From: DATMBL01 sp050735975
GTDB taxonomy: Bacteria > Desulfobacterota > Binatia > UBA9968
Reading direction: 5' to 3'
DNA: 17,045 nt
Assembly: GCA_050735975.1 (NCBI GenBank)
Contig: JBOHVS010000024.1
Coordinates: forward strand, 1 to 17,045
Shown: positions 1 to 6,774 of the stretch, in pieces
Layout of the letters: every line of letters begins with the position of its first letter
How positions within the stretch are numbered: position 1 is the stretch's first letter
Position numbers and translations under genes: made by a program
The notes under the pieces: model-generated
What the model was told of the DNA's origin: nothing
Databases searched by the model: none
The model's input: only the letters and a program-made list of their open reading frames with translations

Positions 1-148
1 CTTGCGCATTGAGAATCGCACAACTTGCGTCCTGCGACTCGCGGATGATCGTAGAGAAGCCGGTACGGAAGAGTGAGTTCTGCATCTCCTGGACGATGCC
101 GGCGAGGCGTGCCTGAATGACTTGTAGAGTGATCGGATCGACAGTCAT
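1..148 (-). CDS. hyuB: N-methylhydantoinase B / HyuB-type subunit, N-terminal fragment (cut by window edge)
   Basis: Reading the minus strand from the ATG at 148-146 gives 49 codons that run off the window. The start MTVDPITLQVIQARL, then an EMQNSLFRTGFS stretch and IIRESQDASCAIL, is the typical opening of HyuB/5-oxoprolinase beta-like subunits (DPITLEVI, then RR/RTAxSxxIxExxDxSCAIxD). In the family, HyuB pairs with HyuA for ATP-dependent opening of hydantoins, 5-oxoproline or related cyclic amides, in the cytoplasm. It lies 115 bp downstream of hyuA on the same strand, the usual order. No Shine-Dalgarno is visible before the ATG. Instead a stem-loop and a T run sit there (listed separately). 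The exact substrate cannot be inferred. Confidence 0.85.
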   Translation of the reverse strand, partial: MTVDPITLQVIQARLAGIVQEMQNSLFRTGFSTIIRESQDASCAILNAQ

Positions 149-184
149 AAAAACAGTCGCGAGTTTCGGGCTTCGAGTCTCGCG
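149..184 (-). terminator. Stem-loop plus T-run between hyuA and hyuB (possible attenuator)
   Basis: On the minus strand CGCGAG (184-179) pairs with CTCGCG (163-158). Further pairs are possible inside, after a mismatch. ACTG and then TTTTT (153-149) follow, and the hyuB ATG comes immediately after. This resembles a weak intrinsic terminator placed where a ribosome binding site should be. It could lower hyuB expression relative to hyuA or act as an attenuator. The function is inferred from the layout only. Confidence 0.35.
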
Positions 185-263
185 TTTGAAATTCCGGGGC
201 GAACGCTCACCTTCGAATGGGTGCTTTTCAACTCAGGACCCGAGACGCAGACCTGAAACATTT

Positions 264-2333
264 TTACTTCTTTGCTTGCACGATCAGATTAGCATATTCG
301 TCCACGGTGGCTTCCTGCCCGGGTTGAATTACGGTCGTGGTGTCCAGCTGCTCGATGATGGCCGGCCCCGCGAGTCTATGCCCGGGCTCAAAGAGGTCCC
401 GCGTATAGATTTGGCAATTCAAGCTTCCGTGCCGCTTGCCGAAATAGACCTTTCTCTCGCCGGTCTTCGCCGCACCGACCTTTCTGCCCGTCACCTTTGC
501 CGGAGAGAGCTTTGCCTGTGGTACGAGTCCATAGGAAATCAGCCGCAAGCTTACCAGTTCGACGGGTTCCGTCTCGGCCTTGTGGCCGGAAGCTTGCTCA
601 TGCTGGGTGTCGAACCTCTGCCGCATGAGATTGAGATCCGGCTTTTTGAGCGGCGGCATGGTGCAGGGCACCGTTAGTTCGTAGCCCTGGCCGGCATAGC
701 GAAGATCGAGAAACGGCTCGATCTTCATTTCATCGTCCTTAAAACCCTCGGCGCGTAAATCGCCTTTCGCCTGTTCAATAAGCTGGTCGAAAAGGCTGTT
801 GACTTCGTTCAAATTCAGTTCGTCGAGACCGGCCAGCTTTGAGCGGACGTAGTCGTGTTTTACGTCGGACATCAACAGCCCAAGCGCCGAATGAACGCCG
901 GGAGTCAGCGGGATCAAGACTGAGGGGATACCCAGGTCAAGGGCTATCCGGCCTGCATGCATCGGGCCGCCGCCGCCGAAAGCCACGAGGGTGAAATCGC
1001 GGATGTCATAGCCCCGCTGGGACGACACGGCTTTGATGGCTTCTTCCATTTTGACGTTTATGATATCCAGCACGCCGTCCGCCGCCTCGAGCAGACTCAA
1101 CCCCAAGGGTTTGGCGATCCTCTCTTCGAGAGATCTCTCTGCTTTGGCTTTATCTAATTTCATCCTTCCGCCAAGGAAATAATTCGGATCGAGAACTCCG
1201 GTGACCAAATTGGCGTCGGTTACGGTGATCTCCTGGCCACCACGATTATAGCAAACCGGTCCGGGATCGGCTCCGGCGCTATCGGGACCGACATGAAGCC
1301 CGCCGACGGCGTCGACCCGCGCGATCGTGCCGCCCCCCGCGCTCACTGTGTGGATGTCGAGCATCGGCAAGCTGATCGGCCGCTGGCTGATTCGCCCTTG
1401 TGTGGTGATGACGGGGTTACCCTGGTGGATCAAGGCGACGTCGCAGCTGGTCCCTCCCATATCGAACGTGATGATGTTCTGAATCCCGATTCTCTCGCAT
1501 GTGCCCATCGACGCGATAACGCCGCCGGCTGGACCGGAGAGGACCGTGGCCACCGGCTTTCTAGCCGAGCCGTCGAAGGTCGAAACCCCGCCGTTGGATT
1601 GCATGATGTAAAGTTTAGGAGTGTCGACCCCGATCTCGTTGAGCCTGCCTTCGAGGCGGCTCAAATAGCTCGCCATCACCGGCGCGATGTAGGCGTTGAT
1701 CACAGTCGTGCTCATGCGGTAAAACTCGCGAATTTGCGGTAGGACCTCGTAGGAGAGCGACAGAGTGGCTTCGGGAAATTCTTTGGCGAAGAGCTCCTTG
1801 ATTTTGAGCTCGTGGGCGGGATTCAGGAACGAAAAGAGAAAGCAAACCGCGACCGACTGGACGCCTTTTTTCTTCAGACTTCTTACCGCCTGCAGCGATG
1901 CTTCGACGTCGATAGGCTTCAGCGCATGGCCGCGGAAATCGACCCGCTCCGGGATCTCTTCGGTGTAATAAGGCGGCGCCAACAACTTCGGCTTCTCAAA
2001 AAAAAGATCATAGGTTGCCGGGCCATAACCCCGTGTCTGTTCCATGACCTCATAGATGCCGCGAAAACCGTGCGTGACCAGCAGGCCCGTGCGCGCGCCT
2101 TTTTCTTCCAGAAGCGTGTTGGTGCCGACGGTGGTGCCGTGACAAAAGAACGAGATATGCTTCGCGGGGACGCCCTGATCGATCAGCTCTTTAACGCCGT
2201 TGAGAACGGCTTGGAACGGTTCTTTCGGAGTGGACGGAACCTTGGTGATGGTAATCGCGCCGGAGTCTTCGTTGAAGAAAACAAAGTCTGAAAAAGTGCC
2301 TCCCGTATCTACGGTCACGCGGTACTTCACCAT
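264..2333 (-). CDS. hyuA: N-methylhydantoinase A / HyuA-type ATPase subunit (hydantoinase/oxoprolinase family)
   Basis: A 689-residue protein, the usual length for HyuA. It starts MVKYRVTVDTGGTFSD: the acidic-glycine phosphate-1 loop of the acetate/sugar-kinase-like fold at residues 9-16, typical of Hydant_A_N. HGTTVGTNTLLE (65-76) and the RGIYEVMEQTR region follow. The core has FDMGGTSCDV (290-299, second nucleotide loop), SAGGGTIA (331-338), a GPDSAGADPGPVCY motif (349-362) and AFGGGGPMHA (451-460). The family couples ATP hydrolysis to hydrolysis or carboxylation of hydantoins, 5-oxoproline or acetone, with HyuB as partner. The start is fixed by the conserved N-terminus; the RBS is weak (ACCTTATG context). 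It heads a minus-strand unit with hyuB and is divergent from the abgT-like gene 133 bp away. Members cannot be assigned to hydantoin versus oxoproline by sequence alone. Confidence 0.93.
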   Translation of the reverse strand: MVKYRVTVDTGGTFSDFVFFNEDSGAITITKVPSTPKEPFQAVLNGVKELIDQGVPAKHISFFCHGTTVGTNTLLEEKGARTGLLVTHGFRGIYEVMEQTRGYGPATYDLFFEKPKLLAPPYYTEEIPERVDFRGHALKPIDVEASLQAVRSLKKKGVQSVAVCFLFSFLNPAHELKIKELFAKEFPEATLSLSYEVLPQIREFYRMSTTVINAYIAPVMASYLSRLEGRLNEIGVDTPKLYIMQSNGGVSTFDGSARKPVATVLSGPAGGVIASMGTCERIGIQNIITFDMGGTSCDVALIHQGNPVITTQGRISQRPISLPMLDIHTVSAGGGTIARVDAVGGLHVGPDSAGADPGPVCYNRGGQEITVTDANLVTGVLDPNYFLGGRMKLDKAKAERSLEERIAKPLGLSLLEAADGVLDIINVKMEEAIKAVSSQRGYDIRDFTLVAFGGGGPMHAGRIALDLGIPSVLIPLTPGVHSALGLLMSDVKHDYVRSKLAGLDELNLNEVNSLFDQLIEQAKGDLRAEGFKDDEMKIEPFLDLRYAGQGYELTVPCTMPPLKKPDLNLMRQRFDTQHEQASGHKAETEPVELVSLRLISYGLVPQAKLSPAKVTGRKVGAAKTGERKVYFGKRHGSLNCQIYTRDLFEPGHRLAGPAIIEQLDTTTVIQPGQEATVDEYANLIVQAKK

Positions 2334-2425
2334 AAGGTATTTCGTGTATCATCAAACATCAGGGGCTTCAATCACGTTTCGCTCGTAAATGGACGATACG
2401 AAGCATGGTTTTTTGGTGTTTTTGC

Positions 2426-2454
2426 TTGACAGTTGCCGGCTGAGATAATACTTC
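2426..2454 (+). promoter_or_regulatory. Weak candidate sigma-70 promoter for the AbgT-family gene
   Basis: A perfect TTGACA lies at 2426-2431 in the divergent hyuA/abgT gap. A GATAATAC tract follows, but GATAAT (2444) is only 12 bp and TAATAC (2446) only 14 bp downstream. At 17 bp the hexamer is TACTTC (2449-2454). A start here would leave a leader of only a few bases. The -35 match is good and the overall promoter is uncertain. Confidence 0.3.
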
Positions 2455-2466
2455 GGTTGAGATGCA

Positions 2467-3984
2467 ATGACACTCCGGGGCGGAAAAGGCTTTTTTTCTC
2501 GTGTGCTCGACCGGGTCGAGCGATGGGGCAACAAACTTCCGCACCCGTTCAATCTGTTTCTTCTCCTCTCTTTCGCTGTTCTTCTGTTTTCCTGGATCGC
2601 TCATTCCCTGGGAATATCCGTCACACATCCGGTAACCGGGAAACAGCTGACCGCGGTCAATCTCCTCGACCGCCAAGGTGTTCAAAATATCGTCACTAAG
2701 GCTGTCGGCAACTTCACCGGATTTGCTCCTCTTGGGACGGTACTGGTGGCGATGATCGGAGTGGGAGTGGCTGAAGGTAGCGGTCTTTTTTCAGCAGCGC
2801 TTAGAGGGTTCGTGCGAAGCGTGCCGCCATGGTTGATTACGTTCGCGCTAGTCTTTGCCGGCGTCAACGCGAGCCTGACGGTCGATGCGGGATATGTGAT
2901 CCTCATTCCCCTCGGGGCCGTTCTTTTCTTGCAAGTCGGCCGCCACCCGATTGCCGGATTGGCGGCGGCGTTTGCGGGAGTGTCAGGAGGGTTCAGCGCC
3001 AATCTTTTTCTCACTCCCGTGGATCCATTACTGGCGGGTCTCACCCAGGAAGCTGCGCGGCTGTACGATCCGAACTACAGTGTCCCCGCGACCGCCAACT
3101 ATTATTTTATGATCGGCTCAACCTTCTTGCTGAGTTTCGTTGGGGCGGCGGTGACCGACTGGATTGTCGAACCGAGGCTCGGAGCTTACCAGGCGCAGCG
3201 TGAGACAGGAGCTGATCCTCTACTCCCGGCAGAGCGCCGCGGCCTCTTGGCTGCGGCATTCACGGTGAGCTTGGGGGTTGTTTTCTTGCTGTTCTTGACC
3301 CTTCCGCAGAATGCGGTGCTGCGAGATGCGAAGGGAGGCCTGGAGCCGTTTTTTCAGGGAATGGTCGTTTTAATGTCGGCCGGCTTCCTCCTTCCCGGCG
3401 TAGCCTACGGGCTCGCCGCGGGCACGATCAGAAGCAACAGAGACGTGGGCCGGATGATTGAGGAAACCCTTGGAACCATGGGGAGCTACATCGCTCTCGC
3501 TTTCGCGGCGAGCCAGTTTGTCGCTTACTTCGCCTGGTCAAACCTGGGCCTGATTTTTGCCATAACCGGCGCCGGCTTGCTGCAGGCATCGGGGCTGTCC
3601 GGAATTCCGCTCATCCTGTTGTTTGTTTTTGTCTGCGCCGCAATCGATCTGTTCGTAGCGAGCGCGTCGGCCAAGTGGGCGGTCGTCGGACCTGTCTTCG
3701 TGCCCATGCTCATGATCGTGGGCTACTCGCCGGAGCTTACGCAGGTAGCCTACCGCATCGGCGATTCCTTCACCAACATCATCACTCCTCTCATGCCCTA
3801 TATGCCTCTTGTTATCGCATTTGCCCAGAAGTATGAGCCGCGAGTGGGGCTTGGCACGTTGTTGACGTTGATGTTGCCCTATTCAGTGGCGTTTGCGATC
3901 GGCTGGGCCCTGCTGCTCGCCATATGGCTTCTTCTCGGAATCCCATTGGGGCCCGGCTCCGGTATTGTTTATCCGCCGGCCTGA
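2467..3984 (+). CDS. AbgT-family transporter (p-aminobenzoyl-glutamate transporter-like)
   Basis: 505 residues, close to the usual length of about 500-510 for AbgT. It is hydrophobic with about a dozen membrane segments. Family signatures: an N-terminal RVERWGNKLPHPFNLF stretch before TM1, MIGVGVAEGSGL, FAGVNASLTVDAGYVILIPLG, GGFSANLFLTPVDPLLAG (residues about 177-194), and SASAKWAVVGPVFVPMLM with the late SFTNIITPLMPYMPLV. AbgT proteins move p-aminobenzoyl-glutamate, a folate breakdown product, or expel sulfonamide-like drugs across the inner membrane, powered by the ion gradient. Divergent to hyuAB, which handle related amide-type substrates, so a catabolic pairing is possible but is inference. 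The ATG at 2467 has no good Shine-Dalgarno; the conserved N-terminal helix supports it. Import versus efflux cannot be told from sequence. Confidence 0.93.
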   Translation: MTLRGGKGFFSRVLDRVERWGNKLPHPFNLFLLLSFAVLLFSWIAHSLGISVTHPVTGKQLTAVNLLDRQGVQNIVTKAVGNFTGFAPLGTVLVAMIGVGVAEGSGLFSAALRGFVRSVPPWLITFALVFAGVNASLTVDAGYVILIPLGAVLFLQVGRHPIAGLAAAFAGVSGGFSANLFLTPVDPLLAGLTQEAARLYDPNYSVPATANYYFMIGSTFLLSFVGAAVTDWIVEPRLGAYQAQRETGADPLLPAERRGLLAAAFTVSLGVVFLLFLTLPQNAVLRDAKGGLEPFFQGMVVLMSAGFLLPGVAYGLAAGTIRSNRDVGRMIEETLGTMGSYIALAFAASQFVAYFAWSNLGLIFAITGAGLLQASGLSGIPLILLFVFVCAAIDLFVASASAKWAVVGPVFVPMLMIVGYSPELTQVAYRIGDSFTNIITPLMPYMPLVIAFAQKYEPRVGLGTLLTLMLPYSVAFAIGWALLLAIWLLLGIPLGPGSGIVYPPA

Positions 3985-4013
3985 TCGCAAACTTCCGGTG
4001 CAAGTAGAGATTC

Positions 4014-4040
4014 TTGACTTCCTGTTGGCCGGGATATACT
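4014..4040 (+). promoter_or_regulatory. Candidate sigma-70 promoter of the mazEF-like operon
   Basis: TTGACT at 4014-4019 and TATACT at 4035-4040, 15 bp apart (16 bp if CTTGAC is taken as -35). It is followed by a strong AGGAGG at 4054-4059. The -10 lies inside an inverted repeat, as expected of an autoregulated toxin-antitoxin promoter. Confidence 0.55.
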
Positions 4041-4053
4041 TTTGGTATTACCC
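4031..4053. promoter_or_regulatory. Candidate operator: imperfect inverted repeat over the -10 box
   Basis: GGGATATAC (4031-4039) and GTATTACCC (4045-4053) are inverted repeats matching at 7 of 9 positions around a TTTTG centre. The repeat covers the -10 box and ends just before the Shine-Dalgarno. Ribbon-helix-helix antitoxins typically bind such sites to repress their own operon. That binding is inferred. Confidence 0.45.
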
Positions 4054-4067
4054 AGGAGGCGTATCTT

Positions 4068-4310
4068 ATGGCTAAAGCCCTGTCGCTGAAACTGGATGAA
4101 TCGACCTATTCGAAAGCAGAAAAGATTCGCAAACGCCTGAAGCTGCCGAGAAATACTTACATCCGCAAAGCGGTTAGCCACTATAATTCCCTGTACGCCA
4201 GGAAACTATTAGAGAGAGAGTACAGTAAGGCGTCTCGGCGCTTGGGCGCAGCCCACCTCGAATACCTTAAAGAGACCGAGCTTCTCGAAGACCTGCCTGA
4301 GGATTTATGA
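4068..4310 (+). CDS. Ribbon-helix-helix antitoxin (MazE/CopG-like) of a type II TA pair
   Basis: 80 residues from the ATG at 4068, chosen because AGGAGG (4054-4059) is 8 bp upstream. An in-frame ATG further up (4014) falls inside the promoter and adds no family-like sequence. Residues 1-40 fit an RHH DNA-binding unit: beta strand AKALSLKLDE, helix STYSKAEKIRKRLKL, turn PRN, helix TYIRKAVSHYNSLY. The C-terminal third is helical and ends in an acidic tail (LKETELLEDLPEDL), as in antitoxins that wrap the toxin. It overlaps the toxin start by 4 bp (ATGA), giving translational coupling. Predicted role: neutralise the downstream MazF-like RNase and repress the operon with it. Confidence 0.85.
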   Translation: MAKALSLKLDESTYSKAEKIRKRLKLPRNTYIRKAVSHYNSLYARKLLEREYSKASRRLGAAHLEYLKETELLEDLPEDL

Positions 4311-4669
4311 CGCCTCAGTACGGGCACCTCTACGTGGCCGATTTAAACCCCCGTTTTGGCACTGAACCAGGAAAGATACGGCCGGTCCTGGTGGTGCAGA
4401 GCGACGCTTTGAACCGCTCTCATTCATCAACGATTATCTGCCCGCTTACGACGAAGACCGCTGGTTTTGAGAATCCGCTGCGCGTGGCTCTTCCGAAGGG
4501 TCTTTCAGGATTGGGGCTCCCTTCGGACATTTTGGTGGATCAGGTCAAGGCGATTGATGTTCGGCGACTGCGCAAAAGGCTCGGCGCGCTTCCTGATCCC
4601 TATCTGGACGAGTTGCGCAATAAGCTCCTCCTGATATTGGATTATGTCGAGGAAAGCCGCTCCGGCTAG
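4307..4669 (+). CDS. mazF: MazF/PemK-family endoribonuclease toxin
   Basis: 120 residues, normal for MazF/PemK. It has the hallmark N-terminal strand GHLYVADLNPRFGTEPGK (residues 6-23), then IRPVLVVQSD with the catalytic-type Arg (R25) and STIICPLTT with the conserved Thr (about 48-49). LPSDILVDQVKAIDVRRL (71-88) and a C-terminal helix follow. The family cleaves single-stranded mRNA at short motifs when antitoxin is lost. All key family positions look intact, so the toxin is probably active. It starts inside the antitoxin stop codon (ATGA). Cleavage specificity cannot be read from sequence. Confidence 0.92.
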   Translation: MTPQYGHLYVADLNPRFGTEPGKIRPVLVVQSDALNRSHSSTIICPLTTKTAGFENPLRVALPKGLSGLGLPSDILVDQVKAIDVRRLRKRLGALPDPYLDELRNKLLLILDYVEESRSG

Positions 4670-4753
4670 CTTGAGAAGTTGGAATAATTTAGCGACCCAG
4701 TGTCGGTTGCAGGTATAGCTTTATTGTTATGCGGAAGCGCGCCCAAGTCGCTC

Positions 4754-5314
4754 TCAGTGTCGACCTGTTTGCCCTGGTTCAGTGGAAGAGCGACGCTCGT
4801 TGGTGATCGACTTGGATGAATCCTTTACTGACGAGGCTGCTGATTTAAGGAGATCCCGCACAACCGAGACTACCGCCGCGATCGCCGCGCCTTTAAGAGT
4901 GTCTAATTCGTCACGGAACTGATCGAATATTCCCCACGCCTTCTGGGGTGGCGGCAGGGAAGCGGAATAGGCTCCCTCGGCGGAAGCCGCTGCCACCGGC
5001 TCTTCATCGAATCTTGTCTCTTGCGATGCGTACGGTTGCTGGCGCCAGCGTTTCTGCCCGTAGTCGCGCCCGTTCCCATTGGAAGTGCTATCTGTGATCA
5101 TGCGGCCGATTAAGTAGCCCGCCAAGATCGATAGGCCGAGCATTTGCCAGGGTCGCCGGTCGATATGATAGCGGATATCGAAACTTTGCTTCACCCTGGT
5201 CCTCGCTCCTTCCACTGTGTCGCGAACACGCTCTTCGAGTAGCTCTATCTTCTCAGTGATAGCGGACCTCGTTCTTTCGCGCTCCTGCTGGACGTCACCC
5301 GTGCCCTGATCCAT
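4754..5314 (-). CDS. Membrane-anchored coiled-coil protein, DUF3618/YqjD-like; third gene of the envelope operon
   Basis: 186 residues. Residues 8-45 are a charged helical/coiled-coil stretch (QQERERTRSAITEKIELLEE and on). A short HIDRRPWQMLG and a membrane segment with small residues (about 57-73, GYLIGRMI) follow, a layout typical of DUF3618-like proteins. A low-complexity linker comes next, and then an amphipathic helix rich in Ala/Val/Lys/Ser (about 137-165). The start at 5314 is supported by AAGGAGG (complement of 5322-5328) 7 bp upstream. It overlaps the 3' end of the holin-like gene by 70 bp, which is long but well supported by that RBS. Expected in the inner membrane, facing the cytoplasm. 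Function unknown; the neighbours suggest envelope stress. The family assignment is by pattern and is moderate. Confidence 0.75.
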   Translation of the reverse strand: MDQGTGDVQQERERTRSAITEKIELLEERVRDTVEGARTRVKQSFDIRYHIDRRPWQMLGLSILAGYLIGRMITDSTSNGNGRDYGQKRWRQQPYASQETRFDEEPVAAASAEGAYSASLPPPQKAWGIFDQFRDELDTLKGAAIAAVVSVVRDLLKSAASSVKDSSKSITNERRSSTEPGQTGRH

Positions 5315-5697
5315 CCTACGTCCTCCTTCACGGCATTAGCCGTCTCTTGAGGTGTAAAGTCAACGTCTTTCGCTCTATTCTTTCCTAAAACTAAAAATGC
5401 TGCACCGAGTATTGCCGCGACGACTCCGACAATTCCGTAACATCCCCACAACGGAATGGGCGTGGTGGCGCTGATCAAATGAACCAGCATGAGCAGCAGC
5501 AGACCGAGGCTCATCGCCAGAATGACCAGTCCGATCCCCAGCGCGGTTAGAGCGGTTCTTGTCCTTTTGACATCTTCGCCGAGTTCCTTCTTGGCGAGTT
5601 TCAGCTCTTGAACAAACAGATCCCTGGTATCACTGATTATCCCGCTAAGCAGCGACCCAATACTCTGTTTCGAATTTCTTTGCGCTTCGGAGATCAT
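5245..5697 (-). CDS. Phage-holin-superfamily-III-like membrane protein (Phage_holin_3_6 / DUF1469-type)
   Basis: 150 residues. SIGSLLSGIISDTRDLFVQE, then LKLAKKELGEDVKRT (residues 12-46), is the amphipathic N-terminal helix of this family. Two membrane helices follow (about 49-78 and 83-105), then TPQETANAVKEDVGWIRARV, which matches the usual PxETxxxLKEDxxWL end. The last 16 residues (SSRSAKERGPLSLRR) are an extension lying in the overlap with the next gene. Its ATG shares one base with the stop of the preceding gene (TAATG), so the two are translationally coupled. Despite the name, chromosomal members in stress operons are not known lysis holins. Role unknown, inner membrane. Confidence 0.85.
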   Translation of the reverse strand: MISEAQRNSKQSIGSLLSGIISDTRDLFVQELKLAKKELGEDVKRTRTALTALGIGLVILAMSLGLLLLMLVHLISATTPIPLWGCYGIVGVVAAILGAAFLVLGKNRAKDVDFTPQETANAVKEDVGWIRARVTSSRSAKERGPLSLRR

Positions 5698-6083
5698 TAG
5701 TAGCTGTTCCTTCTGCGCGATAGTAACAATCCAATCCCGATACCGACCAGAACCGATTGCAGCGGGTAGCGGCGAATAACGCCGGCCAAATCATCGGCCA
5801 TTCCCTCCAGGCTTTTTTCTTCCAGATACGTTCCCGCGCGGTCTAGCCTTTCGGCAAACTTATCGGTTGTATTCCGGACACCTTCATGGGGCGACTTCTC
5901 CCGCAGTCTGCCGGCAAGTTCTCTTACCTTATGACCGACTGTGTTGGTCATCTCCCGGGCCCTCGCAGCCGTCGCCGTTGCCATTTGCTCGGCTTTGGTT
6001 CTGGCCGCGCCGGCGGTTTCAGACACACGCGACGAGAAATCGCGGGTTTCTTCCTTTCCGGTTTGGTCGAATTCCGTATTCAT
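5697..6083 (-). CDS. DUF883/ElaB-YqjD-like tail-anchored protein; first gene of the envelope operon
   Basis: 128 residues from the ATG at 6083. AAGGAGG (complement of 6089-6095) lies 5 bp upstream, so this start is preferred over the in-frame ATG at 6155, which would put the RBS and promoter inside the gene. Residues 10-100 are long charged and Ala-rich helices (AARTKAEQMATATAARAREM and on). The C-terminus RRYPLQSVLVGIGIGLLLSRR (104-124) is the single tail-anchor motif of DUF883/YqjD, whose E. coli members bind ribosomes at the inner membrane in stationary phase. That role here is inference. A sigma-54-like promoter lies just upstream. Confidence 0.82.
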   Translation of the reverse strand: MNTEFDQTGKEETRDFSSRVSETAGAARTKAEQMATATAARAREMTNTVGHKVRELAGRLREKSPHEGVRNTTDKFAERLDRAGTYLEEKSLEGMADDLAGVIRRYPLQSVLVGIGIGLLLSRRRNSY

Positions 6084-6114
6084 TGAGACCTCCTTAATTC
6101 GATTCATAACACTA

Positions 6115-6129
6115 CCAATAAACGTGCCA
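6115..6129 (-). promoter_or_regulatory. Sigma-54-like promoter for the DUF883/holin/DUF3618 operon
   Basis: Minus strand: TGGCACG (6129-6123), TTTA, TTGG (6118-6115). The -24 element is perfect and the spacing is exact. The -12 element has GG instead of GC, one mismatch. Transcription would start near 6103, leaving a 20-nt leader with the Shine-Dalgarno well placed before the ATG at 6083. The position relative to the RBS supports function, while the -12 mismatch lowers confidence. Confidence 0.55.
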
Positions 6130-6357
6130 ATCGCCTTCGAACGAAAAAGACGCAAAAAGCGTGCGCTTGAGGAGATTTTCTGAACGTATATCTGTCCTCG
6201 TCCCCTTTTACAACCGCTCCGCTGATTACCTGCCGGCAGGGTAGTGTCGCAGCGCTGCTACAGCAGCGCGGATCTTATTCTCAAATCTGAAACGTTCATA
6301 ATCTCCCACCAACCCGGTTGTCTTCTATGTTGTACAAAAACACTGTGATTTCGTGCG

Positions 6358-6373
6358 TGGCATGTCTGTTGCT
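6358..6373 (+). promoter_or_regulatory. Sigma-54 (-24/-12) promoter for the DUF1328 gene
   Basis: TGGCATG (6358-6364), TCTG, TTGCT (6369-6373) matches the consensus TGGCACG-N4-TTGCW with one change (C to T), a common variant. GG at 6359 and GC at 6371 are 12 bp apart, as required. The start would be near 6384, giving a 34-nt leader that contains AAGGAGG (6404-6410). Confidence 0.72.
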
Positions 6374-6417
6374 CCGCCTTCATAAAGGGGGAATTTCTTC
6401 GGAAAGGAGGATAACCC

Positions 6418-6588
6418 ATGCTGAGTTGGTCGATAACTTTTCTCGTGATCGGGTTGATCGCTGGCCTGCTGGGACTGAGTGGTCTCGCCGGTGCCGCCAC
6501 ACAAATCGCGTGGATCTTATTCGTTGTCTTTCTAGTCCTTTTCTTGATCAGTTTGGTGACCGGGCGCCGTAGCAGTCCGCCGCTCTAG
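6418..6588 (+). CDS. DUF1328 / YtjA-family small membrane protein
   Basis: A 56-residue protein starting MLSWSITFLVIGLIAGLLG, then LSGLAGAATQIAWIL, FVVFLVLFLISLVTGRR and SSPPL. This is a clear match to DUF1328/YtjA: two short membrane helices with a GxxGxA linker and a terminal GRR. AAGGAGG (6404-6410) lies 7 bp before the ATG. The family is small, in the inner membrane, and of unknown function. From memory it often occurs with CsbD-, BON- and other stress-protein genes. Here it is divergent from a DUF883/holin-like operon and has a good sigma-54 promoter, which suggests induced co-expression in envelope stress. Confidence 0.92.
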   Translation: MLSWSITFLVIGLIAGLLGLSGLAGAATQIAWILFVVFLVLFLISLVTGRRSSPPL

Positions 6589-6774
6589 GCTAAGTTTTTT
6601 CTGCTCGAACCGGGCAGGCCGGTCATCCGTGTTATCGCGACCGCAGAGCCGACTGGGGAAAGGGAGAACAGGCTTTGGAGCGCGGGCTCTGGGACCAGCA
6701 GAGGCAGGTCCGCGGGGCTGGGAAAGAAAAAGGCGCCATGGCGCGAGATCGCTAATCCGCTGAGGCTTTGTAAG

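Larger units (their letters stand above)
6084..6417. other. Divergent 334-bp control region with two midway palindromes
   Basis: This gene-free stretch separates the minus-strand envelope operon from the DUF1328 gene. It has the two sigma-54-like promoters near its ends. In the middle are a 12-bp perfect palindrome CCTGCCGGCAGG (6229-6240) and a stem of GCGCTGC (6252-6258) with GCAGCGC (6263-6269) around TACA. The palindromes are about 115-155 bp upstream of the predicted rightward start and about 126-166 bp upstream of the leftward one. That is normal enhancer distance for bacterial enhancer-binding proteins. No gene for such an activator is in the window. Confidence 0.5.

Noticed and set aside
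117..677. 186-codon plus-strand frame opposite hyuA/hyuB
   Set aside because: It runs antisense to conserved hyuA motifs and has no RBS or recognisable domain.
4014..4067. Longer start for the antitoxin
   Set aside because: The extension covers the promoter and operator, and its residues do not resemble an RHH N-terminus.
5245..5697. Prophage lysis gene because of the holin name
   Set aside because: No phage genes surround it; this holin-like family is common on chromosomes in stress operons.
6084..6155. Longer start (6155) for the DUF883-like gene
   Set aside because: It would place the strong RBS and sigma-54-like promoter inside the coding region; the ATG at 6083 has AAGGAGG 5 bp upstream.
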